A program made the position numbers and the translations under genes. A stretch of 64,000 nt of DNA from Perilla frutescens (Eukaryota > Streptophyta > Magnoliopsida > Lamiales > Lamiaceae), in the NCBI GenBank assembly GCA_026008535.1, contig BRKX01000009.1, positions 47,427,001 to 47,491,000 on the forward strand, read 5' to 3'. Within the stretch, counting starts at the first letter, position 1. The number at the start of each line of letters is the position of its first letter. Positions 22,776 to 32,928 of the stretch are shown here, one piece after another. The notes beneath the pieces were generated by a model. It worked only from the letters and a program-made list of their open reading frames with translations, was not told where the DNA came from and ran no database searches.

Positions 22776-22803
22776 GTTGTCTATTAGCGTTTTTCTAGTA
22801 GTG
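22776..22803 (-). repeat. CACTA right terminal inverted repeat
   Basis: It ends GCGTTTTTCTAGTAGTG, the inverse of the left terminus. GTTGTCTATTA leads into it from the subterminal repeats. Confidence 0.9.
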
Positions 22804-23179
22804 CAGCTTTATTTTCGGCCTTTTCTCTATCGTCCAAATTAAAGAAAATGTGAGATTTTGTAGGGTTGGGCTTTTTTTAAATTGTTGGGGCTACCATATT
22901 TTCAATATAATTTCGAGATATGGTGCAAGCATTGTGTGAATTTCATTTAATTATGAACAATGTGTGATTTTGTTGTTTAATTTGGAAGTTTTGAGTTTGG
23001 AAAAAAAATGGCAAGTGGTGAAGGAGATCATGAAGAAGTTTGTAGGCATAATGCTTCTCGAGAAGTATTAGATGTATTTTTATGCCCCTCACTATGCACA
23101 TTATTTAAATTTTTCATTCTGCAAAAGACTTGGTGTTATGTATAAAAACATTAAAAAAATTGCGTATAAGTTGTTACCT

Positions 23180-23500
23180 GTGCTCGAGGCTAGCGCGCAC
23201 GTGCAGCAGTGCCAGTGTGCGGGACGTGTACATGTGGACGGGACGGACAACCGTGCATGAGAATGGCGTGCATGCTAAGGCCAGCGCGCAAGGCGAGCAG
23301 AGCGGACATGCGGATGCGCGTCTGTGTTTGTGTGCGTACTGGATGCAGCAAGCACAACCGGCCCGGCCAGCACATCGGACGTGCATGCTCGCCTTATCAC
23401 CCGTGTCCGGTGCACAAGCTAGGTGCCCGCACTCATGCCTACAAGCATGTTGCCCAGACTCGCATGCTGGCTTGTGCGCTCGGGAGTCAATAGAGCATAT
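23180..23500. repeat. GC-rich block inside the left arm of the inverted repeat
   Basis: Abruptly GC-rich sequence in AT-rich DNA, made of imperfect words such as GCGCGCA, GTGCATG and GCGTGCATGC. Several frames stay open because stop codons are rare at this composition. No protein family is recognised, so no gene is called. A similar block lies at 24355-24690. Confidence 0.6.
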
Positions 23501-24354
23501 TCCTTTGGCCCAAATCAAAAATTTGTATTGTGTATTCAAAACCACATCTCACTAGAACCATTGTCGTTTGTCTTCACAATCTGTCATGAGATAAAATAAT
23601 GCAAGATTTTGTTGCATCTTTCAGCATTCGGTCGAAGTTGGAAAATATTGCCAAAACATGATTTCAATAATGCAACGCCAGGTAACACATCAAATATATA
23701 TTTTAACTCACTGATACGATCATGATAACTTATTGTATAAGTTGTATTAATCATTCTCGGTATTTTCCATATCCGTCCATCCTACAAGATTAATTAACAA
23801 AAATTCATGTTAATATAATAACCTTCGTTTAAACTACGATAATATACATAATATATAAATAATTACAAAAAGAAATTAGTGCATAATTTAAAGTATATTA
23901 AAGGTAATTTTAAAAACTTATACCAACAATATACAAAATATATAAACAGTTAGAAAACAATTGAATTAAGCACAACTATACATTATAAATTTATTTATTA
24001 TAGTTTATTTTTAATTAGTGTAAATTTTAAAGATTATTAAAGGTAATTTATATAATTAATTATAAAATGAGTGCATAAATATAAAAATAAATAATAAATG
24101 TGAGCTACCTAATGACTTTAAAAAAATTGCGCCAGTTGTTAATATAAACAAATAACATGAATTTTTTTTTATTATTTTTTTCATACAAAAACAACACACA
24201 TATTATTTAAACTGAGATTAAAACTAAGATAATTGTAATTTCATATTTTTAATCAAGATACAAAAATTAACATAAAACACAAGTAAATATTGGCAAATTA
24301 ATTTTATAAAAAGTAAATAACAGATATCACATATTTCATATTTTAGTGTAACGG

Positions 24355-24690
24355 GGGGACGCCGCACACGCCCTGCACACTGAGAGTGCGCGTTGCATCC
24401 AGCGCACGCTCCAGCACGTAGGGACGCCCGCTTGCATGCCGAGTGCGCGTTGCGTCCGGTACACACACCGCAGTGTGCAGGCACGCCCACCCACGCACAC
24501 CCCCGTGCACGCCACAGCTACACACACACGCTTGCACACCCTATGCATGCACCGAGCGTGTGCATTGCGTCTGGCATGCGGTAGGCCCCAGCGCGCAGGC
24601 ACGCCCGGCCCCCGTGCAGTGCACGAGCTCCAGTCCCCGTGCACACCCTCAAAAGCGCGGCCGCCCGCACCCTCACCTACGTGCTGAGCT
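24355..24690. repeat. GC-rich block inside the right arm of the inverted repeat
   Basis: Words such as GCGCGTTGCATCC, GCACGCCC and CACGCACAC recur with loose spacing of about 60-110 bp. It is the counterpart of 23180-23500. Open frames in all directions reflect composition. Confidence 0.6.
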
Positions 24691-24988
24691 TGGCATGTAG
24701 GTAACAACATTTTTCTAGATTTTTTTTTGGCAGAACACCAAAAACTCAATGCAGTTGACGAAAATCTAGAAACGTGCATATAACAAGTTTCGGAAATACC
24801 TTTAATGTCATTTCAGATGCGTTATGCCTAGGTACTTCTTCATAATCTTCTTCTCCACATTCCATTTTTGTCAATCTCAAAACTTCCAAATCAAACTAAA
24901 AAATCACACTTGTTCATAATAAAACCAAATTCAAAAAATTCTTGCAATATATCTGTAAATTAGATTGAAAAGATACTATCCCTAAGAA

Positions 24989-25083
24989 TTATTCCATCCG
25001 TTCCAATAGCAATGTCCGTTTTTTTATTATTCACTCTCTCTATTTTAATAAAAAGTGGACCTTGCAAACGGGACAGAGGGAGT
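24989..25083. mobile_element. Stowaway-like MITE
   Basis: About 95 bp. The left end TTCCATCCGTTCC...GCAATGTCC is matched by the inverse of the right end, CTCCCTCTGTCCC...GCAAGGTCC. It is flanked by TA at both sides, as expected for Tc1/mariner MITEs. Confidence 0.7.
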
Positions 25084-25664
25084 ATAAAATAAACCCAACT
25101 CCTTCAAAAACTCAACTTTGCTTCAATTGTGCTTCGAAGAAGGTCACTGACGGTGGCAATGGCCTAGGACATGGACACCTGCGACCACCTGCGCGAACGC
25201 TGGCGACGACCAGTTAGTTTGTTGAGTACGTCGAATTGTTGTTGCTACTTGTTAGTTGATGAGCATTGTTTCTCATAAGATTAGTATATATATACTGCCG
25301 AAGTTAATATTCCATCGCCACGGAAATATATATATCCTTTATCAAGGAATTATATGATAGAGTTCAATTATAACAAAACTATAGAAATAAATATAAGATA
25401 TTATATGAAATTAAATAGTTAATTATAATATATTATATTACTTTTCTAACCTCAAAATAAGTGTAGATTATGGATATGACAGGAAATTAAATTTTCTAAG
25501 AATAAAGGCATTTTTATATACGTATAGATATAGTTTATTAGAAACACTAGATGATATGATCCATGTTTGTTTGATATGATTTACAGCTGAATTGCAGATC
25601 AGGTAAATCTAAGTGTCAGTTTTGTGTTTTTCCTTTAACCTTGCAAGTATTTTCATTTTTTCAC
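25084..25664. other. intergenic stretch, no gene seen
   Basis: AT-rich apart from a short GC-richer patch at 25140-25215. No coding or RNA feature recognised. Confidence 0.5.
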
Positions 25665-25889
25665 TTAACTCTAAAATAGTTTTTTATGTGATTCTTCATA
25701 TTACCGCATGCTATAAGATGTGGAAATTGAAATGTTCATATAAAAATAGAGAGACATTGATAAAAGAAAAAATGTTTATTAGTAAAATAAGAAAATAAAT
25801 GTACAGTAAATATTTCCAGAAAATTACATCAAATAATTAAGCATGTACCATCAACTATGTTTATGAAGAATATTATATCTTAATCCCAC

Positions 25890-27473
25890 TTAGAAGTTAT
25901 AGCGCAAGGATGGAATGCTCTGTTCATTCTTGAAGAAGTTGTGAGGATCAACTACAGTTTTCACTCGAACAAGGCGATTGAAATTATTCTTGAAATATTT
26001 CATGCCCCAAATGCTGGCTTGTGCGTAACTGGTCTTTCCATGAACGTTATTTACTCCGACGTCGAGATCTCTATAGTTGAGGTATGCTTGCCTGGGCAAT
26101 TTTGAAACGTAAGGCGTCATGTAACTGTAATACCTCCTGCTCCAATTTATGTACCTGTCTGAATTTTGAGACTCATCATTGTCCCAATAAACCAAACCTG
26201 CAAGTTTATACAAGTTACCAGCCCTATGAGGAAACGGAGTGGCGGACTCAGAAATTTCATCCATTCTTCCACCGTATGGGACCATCCAGATAATAGTCCC
26301 ATAGGCTTCTGGTTCATATAACTGTCTGATGATCCCTTCAAAGACGAATTCAGGAATTGGTTGCTGCACATAATCTGATTTCACTTTGGCGGATCTTACG
26401 TTCCGATCAGTTCTGTTGAGCAGAACTTCAAGAGGCCCCGCTGGAATTTGGTTCATAGTGAAGGCTGATTCGATCCAACTCACTTCGGAGCATTCTTCTC
26501 TCACGATCCCCAACTCCGGGAAACTTTCCTGCATTAATGCGAGTAATCTGTCAATCCCACCGAGGAAAAGTGAAGCGAAATTTGCTTGGATCGTCGAATT
26601 CACCCGATTAAAGGTGACTCCAATGAACAAATCCTTATCGGCTTTTGGAGCCACGTATTGCCAGCGATGAAGGAGTTGAGTCACATTTTGAGTCCTAATC
26701 ACTGAGAAAACAGTGACTCTTTCTGGAACATCCACCAATTGTACCTTCCATGCAACAATTACACCGAAGCTTGCACCTCCGCCGCCTCTAATAGCCCAGA
26801 ACAGATCTTCACCCATTGATTTTCTGTCAAGAATTCTGCCATTAACGTCGACTATTCTAGCATCGATCACATTGTCTCCGGCCAGACCGTATTTTCTCAT
26901 CATGGCGCCGTACCCTCCTCCGCTGATGTGTCCACCAACACCCACAGACGGGCAAAGGCCAGCAGGAAATCCCAGAACTGGGCTTTTCTCTGCAATCCTG
27001 TAGTATACGGAACCGAGCGTTGCACCTGCTTCGATCCATGCAGTTTTCTCCTCAACATTGACAGCTACTTCACTGAGATTGATCAAATCAACGATCACAA
27101 ACGGGACTTGTGATACGTAAGAAAGTCCCTCGAAGTCATGGCCACCACTTCGAGTTCTGATTTCCAGCTCACTTTCTTTGGCGCAGTATATGATAGCAGG
27201 GATTTGGGATTCGTGTTCTGGGGTTATAATCACTTGGGGTTTCGGAGTTGACTCTGTATCCAATCTCAGGTTTCGAATAGAGAATTTCAGGACGGAAGTG
27301 TATGATGAGTTGGTAGTAGTGTAAACATCATTTGAAATCGAGGAGTAATTATTCTGGAACTGCTCGGAGAGACATTCCAGAAAATCATCGTGCCCATCAA
27401 CAGAAGCCGCCGATGAGCATGAGATGATGAGAAGAAGAATGAATGAGAGCGCAGAGATTGAAGGAGTTTTCAT
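25890..27473 (-). CDS. berberine bridge enzyme-like flavin oxidoreductase 1 (intronless, 527 aa)
   Basis: Predicted secreted FAD-linked oxidase of the plant BBE-like family. Residues 1-23 form a signal peptide (hydrophobic SFILLLIISCS). The FAD_binding_4 domain spans about 75-215 and the C-terminal BBE domain about 463-522. His112 (RSGGHDFEGLSY) and Cys174 (PAGLCPSVGVGGH) are the two bicovalent flavin attachment residues. SGGGYG (Tyr188) and YLNYRDLD are typical active-site segments. Val177, three residues after the cysteine, corresponds to the oxygen gatekeeper that in characterised members favours oxidase activity; this mapping is from family knowledge. N-glycosylation sequons are at Asn42, 55, 132, 263, 292, 353 and 443. 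Lack of introns and length are normal for the family. Family substrates include monolignols, oligogalacturonides, cellodextrins and alkaloids; the substrate here is unknown. The frame is intact. The start was chosen because it gives the signal peptide and lies 58 bp from a TATA box. Confidence 0.95.
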   Translation of the reverse strand: MKTPSISALSFILLLIISCSSAASVDGHDDFLECLSEQFQNNYSSISNDVYTTTNSSYTSVLKFSIRNLRLDTESTPKPQVIITPEHESQIPAIIYCAKESELEIRTRSGGHDFEGLSYVSQVPFVIVDLINLSEVAVNVEEKTAWIEAGATLGSVYYRIAEKSPVLGFPAGLCPSVGVGGHISGGGYGAMMRKYGLAGDNVIDARIVDVNGRILDRKSMGEDLFWAIRGGGGASFGVIVAWKVQLVDVPERVTVFSVIRTQNVTQLLHRWQYVAPKADKDLFIGVTFNRVNSTIQANFASLFLGGIDRLLALMQESFPELGIVREECSEVSWIESAFTMNQIPAGPLEVLLNRTDRNVRSAKVKSDYVQQPIPEFVFEGIIRQLYEPEAYGTIIWMVPYGGRMDEISESATPFPHRAGNLYKLAGLVYWDNDESQNSDRYINWSRRYYSYMTPYVSKLPRQAYLNYRDLDVGVNNVHGKTSYAQASIWGMKYFKNNFNRLVRVKTVVDPHNFFKNEQSIPSLRYNF

Positions 27474-27530
27474 GGTTTACGATTTAGAGAAGATGAATTT
27501 GTGTTTGAGAATCCTTGCAATATTACCTTC

Positions 27531-27541
27531 TATTTATAGGC
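27531..27541 (-). promoter_or_regulatory. TATA box of BBE-like gene 1
   Basis: On the minus strand it reads CCTATAAATAG, about 58 bp upstream of the start codon. An equivalent box lies at the same distance in copy 2, which supports it as the core promoter and the annotated start. Confidence 0.75.
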
Positions 27542-27955
27542 TACTTAATTTCCTTTTATTTTGAGTGGCAAACGTATATAGTTAGCTCCTTAAAATTGAA
27601 GCGCAGCAACTTCAAATTCAACCTTGTGAAATTGACTTTCAAAATTTCATCATTCTTGGTGGACATAGGAACATCAATTCAATTTTAAATCTTATCCTTA
27701 TTATTAATTTTATTACGTATATATTTTTCTAGCTTGACCGCGTAGATTAATTGAATGACCGAATAAAATATCTATATATATCTTGCACAATGATCTATTT
27801 CTGCTGACCATTTTCTTTCATGACTTTCTAGGTTATCTGAGAATATTTCAAAGTTACTCGATTTCACATTTTAAATTTGATGATGGCTACATTCCACCAT
27901 GGAATAAGTCAATCACTGTTTAAGGAACAAGTTGTAATTTGGCAAACATGCATCA

Positions 27956-30209
27956 AAATTTTATTTTTACTAGCGGAGATCACGTTGCGTTGCATGTAAA
28001 TTGTTTTGAAAAAGTTTAAAATAGAAATTCTTGTCAATGTTTTTTTATTAATAATTTTTAGGTGAACCTATGATGATAAAAAAAACTTCTCATGCATTAT
28101 ATTAGGTATCAAACAAAATTCATTATGGTTTCAAAAAGATATATATCTTGTTGTGGTTATGTTGATTTTAATTTCTCAGAGCAATATCCTAGTAAAAAGT
28201 GAAGAAAATAGATTAAAATTATAATATTTATACTTTATAGTTAGTTGTGTTTCTAAATACTCCACATATTTTTCATACAAGACTATATTCAAAAATTCAT
28301 TTTCAAAAATATAAGGCATGTTTGAAAATATATTTTTGATGATCATTAGCTTAGGAAAAAAAAATATTTAAACGTATTTTTGAACCTATTGATTATATTT
28401 GTAATTCAATAGTTTTCAGATCCCAAATTGATGGGACAAAACATCAATATTTATAAATTTAAATCACATTTTTATTACAAATTCAAAGTATATATGACAA
28501 TTATTAACATATTCTAGCATTCCTGCCTCCCTCTTTTTAAATTTGAAAAACTAAATTGTGACACTTTTTTTATGTCTCAATCGTGAATACTTCTCGCTCA
28601 CATGTGAAAATTTCTCTCTTTGATTTTGTAGCATACGTGAATTATATATATATATATATATATATATTTTAAATTAGTTAAAATTTCTTTTTTTTTAAAT
28701 TGAGGATAAAATTGGATCTGAACATTGGCCCGTCTTACGAATGCTGACCTGTAAGATAGTCTTATACAAGCTTTTGTCATTTATGAAAATAATAAAGTTT
28801 ACAAATATTAGAAATTAATTATTTTTTATATATATTTATAAGGCTCGTACATATATATATATATATATATTCATATCTCATCCATATTATTAATCAATTT
28901 GAAATGATTCATGTATCATAAACACTAAAAACGTGTATGCTTGTGATCTAAATTAAATTGATATTAATAAATATACTAATACTTAGATATATTAATGTTC
29001 ACATCATTAATTTATTGATTAGTATATATTGATTGTCACTATATATTATCATTATAGTGTAAAAGATACTAAAAGAATATATATATTTTTTATTTACATA
29101 CTATGCATATACCATACTATCTTAAAGTTACGTGTAAGCATAATTTTTCATTAGTTCATATAGTTGAAATATTAACATCTATACATTTACAGTTATATAA
29201 AATCATATGTGTGTGTATATATATATATATATTTAGTTTTACACTAATATTAATTATTGAAAATAATAAAGCTTAAAAATAAATTTATTTTTTAATATCT
29301 AAGACTCATATATTCACATTATAAAATGTATTATATTTATTGTTATCTTTTTCCCTTTTGACTAATCTGGTGATTGTCCTAATAAAATTAAATTATGAAT
29401 AAATCATTTAATTGAATTGAACTTCTTTGGATGAATCTATGAAATTTATGATTTAGATTATTTCTTTCTCTATTATATCAGCTTCTAATTTTCTCCGTTT
29501 ATCTTTATTTGTCTTTATTTAATTATTTATCTTTAGTAGATATAAAATAAAACTTTTGAATGAGCTATCTATTTAATACTTAGAAGATTAATTAATCTAA
29601 TTTTTTCCATAGTTAAAATAGTATTAGAAAAATTAGTAGTGTTCTAAAATTAATTGTTGTGTACATGGTAACTTGTTAGGGCCGCTTTTAGACAAAATTG
29701 GACCCGAGGTAGAATAATGAAAATAATGTTTAGAAGTAAAATATTTTCTTAAAAAATAATACACTGATATGTTTTAAAGAAATTCATTTATTATTTCTCA
29801 TTTTATCAACAATAAAACTACTTTTAAATGTTCTAAATCCTAAACCGTGACATATTACTCAACTTAAAAACTTACTTTAACAAAAAAAATTGTTATAATT
29901 AGTATATCCAATAATATTCAATAGGTAAAATATGCATTGGGAAATGTTATTTATATAATATAATATGTCAATATATAATTTTGTTATCTAAGTGTTTTTC
30001 AAATGTTAGATAAGTTATATGGTTAAAAAATAATTTGTTAGAGATTAAGACATGATAAACATTATTCAGAAACCATAAATTTGATCATTTATATATTTAA
30101 AATACTTGACTTCAAACAAATTTGTAATCAAATGTGGATAATACATATATTTTTTTATCTAACTATTTTAATGAAAATAATGAAGCCTGAGGCGATCGAC
30201 TCGTTTGCC
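27956..30209. other. AT-rich intergenic stretch with microsatellites
   Basis: No gene recognised. TA microsatellites lie at 28644-28669, 28849-28870 and 29214-29231. The patch at 29679-30209 begins GGGCCGCTTTTAGACAAAATT and ends GCCTGAGGCGATCGACTCG, which resembles a decayed dispersed transposon, but I could not confirm termini. A copy of the GACCCGTCTAA-type module lies at 28728-28780. Confidence 0.5.
28728..28780 (+). repeat. diverged copy of the GACCCGTCTAA module
   Basis: GGCCCGTCTTACG...GACCTGTAAGATAGTC...TACAAGCTTTTGTC aligns with the module at 3565-3617. Related copies are at 51162-51213 (inverted) and 53701-53748. Confidence 0.6.
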
Positions 30210-31837
30210 TGATGATTGTTTTTATGACACTTTTTTTGGTTGCATTTTGTCTTAAATGCAAGGTGTTTTAATGTAAATTATATTGTAAATATTGTCAATA
30301 GGATTTAAATGCTTGTTTCTAAATAAGTGTAGTCAATATAGGAAATTTGGTCTTAACATTTAGAATTAAAGCCAAAATGAAGATTTGACCAACGAGGGCC
30401 GCGGGAGTCGAGAAAAGACTAAGAAAAGGGAAGAAAAATAAATACTAAGCTCAAACGCGACTCCAGAACACGAGTTCCTTGGGTCGCGCCTGAGCATGAT
30501 GCAAAATGTGACGTCCAAGCGCGACCAAAATGTCGCGCTGTAGGAGCTTCAGAGAACACGATTTTCTTTGTCTGAAATGTGAGCATGAAACGTGAGTATC
30601 TTGTGTCGCGGCCCATGCACACGACAGCGCGTCCCCCAAACGCGAACAAAAGCCCGAGTTTCAACCCTTCAGAGACCCGATTTTCTTTGTTTCACACGCG
30701 ACCCTAAAGCGCGACCTACTGAGGTCGTGCCCCAATGCATGGCCAAACTCAACCTTGAAGTGCGACCCCCTGTGATCGCGTTCTGGGTGAAGTGATCCGA
30801 CTTTTTGCTCCATTTGACTTTTAAACACTCAATTATTGGCTCTCTTATTATGCTAGATTTTTGGGAGAAGAAAAACACTTCTCATATCACAAGACACAAC
30901 ACACACATTGAAAGATAGGGATAATTTTTGGTAGAACAAGAAGGAAGGCAAGGAGGGAAAGCATCCATCCATCTTGTAGAATCAAACTAGGAGATTGAAG
31001 ATGAGTTGTCTCCATTGGGTTTTATCTTCTCTTCACTTTCTTGTACTTGTGTATTTAGGATGGATTTTGTTAGCCTCCTCTTTGTTCTTGCTTTGGATGT
31101 AAATATTGTTCGATAGGGCTCTAGGATGTGGTAAATATTGTGAATCTTGTTCTCATCTGTGGTTTAAACTAATTTTATGCTTTATTCAAGTTTTTTGATT
31201 CCTACTCTATTGTTTATGATGCTATTTGAGTGGCCTTCATTTGGCATCAAATGTTTTGATTCACATTATTTGATAGATTTTTTAATCATGGAACATGTAG
31301 GATTAAATCTATGTACTTGTGTTTTTGATGAATGTTGAGTATGTGGAAGGAAAATGACCCTTTGTGCTTTTGGAAGATGTAATCTTGGATTGTGTTAAAG
31401 ATAATCATTCGCACTACATCCTAACGTAGGTGAGAATCGAGAGACGAACCTATGAGCTTTGTGGTCTTCCTAACTTGAATGAATTGTATTTGTAGAGGTA
31501 ACCCTAGTTGTGATCAAGTTAAGCAATGTGCATCCATGTCCTAGAGTCTTTTCTATTATCTTATCATTTCATAACATTTCACTTGATTTAGAGATTCTAG
31601 ATTGTGTTTGATTTTTGAGTTTATTTGTTATTTGAGTATATGTTGAATAAAATCACACTCTTGCTCCGAAAAGTCTAGATAATCCAATTATCAAAGTTGT
31701 GGTACTTGGTTTTGTTAATTGGAGTATCTATTTCCCCGTGGATCGACCTCGTTTCATCACATTCTACAAAATGCCTTTATACTTGTGAGCATGACTCGAG
31801 CTTAAAATAAATCAAGAGGATTATAAAACGCCTATCA
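30210..31837 (+). mobile_element. solo LTR related to the gag-protease element's LTR
   Basis: It starts TGATGATTG and ends CGCCTATCA, 1628 bp. It is flanked by TTGCC (30205-30209) and TTACC (31838-31842), a 4-of-5 match. The right part (TACTTGTGAGCATGACTCGAG, and the CCGTGGATCGACCTCG-type block) is homologous to the reverse complement of the LTRs at 11156 and 17412. It also has a GC-rich block of repeated GCGCGACC words (30440-30790). No internal region is present. Confidence 0.75.
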
Positions 31838-32928
31838 TTACCTCGTAATAGAAACAACATAGGATTATTTCATTTATACGCACACACACACACATATTCT
31901 TGATTTATATATATATATATATATCTTAATTAAATTACTTGTAATAAAATTCAAGTTAATATGTTCACTTATGAATAATATTTTTTTCCTCCAATCTATA
32001 TATTTGAAAGTATCCTCTATGATTTTACATTAATATTAAAAAAAATATTCTTTAGATTGATGAGTAATTGTGAAGTTTATTTTGATAAAATATGTAATTT
32101 TTTTAGAAATAATATTTTTATGATTTGCAGGGCATGGCATATTTTGTACAACTTAATTACTTTGATAATATTAATTAACTTATCTTTAATAAAAATAGAT
32201 GAGTGGCCAAGATAACATTTCATTATATATATACTATCTTTAATACAAATATCTAGGTGATGATAATTTTTTTGGTGCTCATGTAAGTTAATTTACATCA
32301 CTCTTTTGCAATGAAATTGTTTCAATTCATGTACATTATGTAATATTATTGCTATTTTTTATATATTTCAGTTCACTAATATTTGAATTATTGATATCAC
32401 ATGTTGTGAATCAGTAATTTATAAAAATTTAAATTTTAAGTATATTAAATAAATTATACTTATAATTCCTAGATAATTAAATTATTACATGCTCAACCAA
32501 TTTTGAAATTCAACATAATTTTTAAAATATTTTTAATAATTTCACCTTTTGAATTGTGGAAAACTCAACATCCCTAAATTATTGTTAAAAAATAAACTAG
32601 AATATACATTCACTATATAAAAAAAGAATAATAAAAATAATTGACATGAATGCATGTGATATGCATTGTATATATATTAATTCATAATCTGTATCTTATT
32701 GGCTTATAAAGATATTAATGAATTGCCTAGCATTTAATTAAAAAATAATATGTTAGTTGAAATTTGAAACTTATACACAGACGCACATATCAAATTGATG
32801 CATCAATTGAAATTATATATGTATTTTAAATATAATATTATGGAAGTCAATAGTAATATTTATTAATTGTTAGCATATATGTGCATATCAAATGAATGAT
32901 CATTTGCATAAAAATCACGTTAGAAATT
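31838..32928. other. AT-rich intergenic stretch, no gene seen
   Basis: Contains a CA microsatellite (31882-31895) and a TA microsatellite (31907-31923). Nothing else recognised. Confidence 0.5.

Larger units (their letters stand above)
18868..22803 (+). mobile_element. non-autonomous CACTA (En/Spm-like) transposon carrying host exons
   Basis: The left end begins CACTACTAGAAAAACG and the right end is its inverse (CGTTTTTCTAGTAGTG). Both ends continue with the same subterminal word family built on GACAACGG / CCGTTGTC in both orientations (18886-19165 and 22470-22790). The length is 3936 bp. Flanking triplets are CAA and CAG, an imperfect 3-bp duplication. No TNP-type transposase was found. The interior carries exon fragments of a hydrolase-like gene (21319-22149) and other leader-like sequence. 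Host-gene capture makes it a Pack-CACTA element. The orientation given follows the captured gene. Confidence 0.9.
22893..24980. repeat. large imperfect inverted repeat (foldback-like element)
   Basis: The left arm (about 22893-23200) and the reverse complement of the right arm (about 24670-24980) share a long run of blocks in the same order: TTCAATATAATTT / TTCAATCTAATTT, TTATTATGAACAA-type, GTGTGATTTT, TTTGGAAGTTTTGAG, then a short open frame start, ..GGCATAA..GC.TCT.., TTGGTGTT, and GTTGTTACCT. Similarity is clear but imperfect. GC-rich segments lie just inside each arm and an AT-rich centre (23560-24350) separates them. A non-autonomous Mutator-like or foldback element is possible, as is an inverted duplication. 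Exact ends and target duplication were not determined. Confidence 0.65.
25665..27955 (-). repeat. segmental duplication, copy 1 (contains BBE-like gene 1)
   Basis: Homology with 48650-50885 extends beyond the coding region. Downstream it covers GTGATTCTTCATATTA, CGCATGCTA and ACAGTAA-TATTTCCAGAAA. Upstream it covers the TATA region and blocks such as TGACCGAATAAAATA, TCTTGCAC and GAATAAGTCAAT. The upstream part is clearly more diverged than the coding region. Edges are approximate. Confidence 0.85.

Noticed and set aside
23130..23555. Long open frames on both strands in GC-rich DNA (also 24336-24779)
   Set aside because: Several frames are open at once, residues are mainly Cys, His, Arg, Ala and Pro from repeated GCGCAC-type words, and no family is recognisable. 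Low stop frequency from composition explains them.
26084..27113. Open frames antisense or in alternative frames to the BBE-like gene (also 49019-50048)
   Set aside because: Shadows of a long conserved coding region; codon pattern and homology support only the minus-strand frame.
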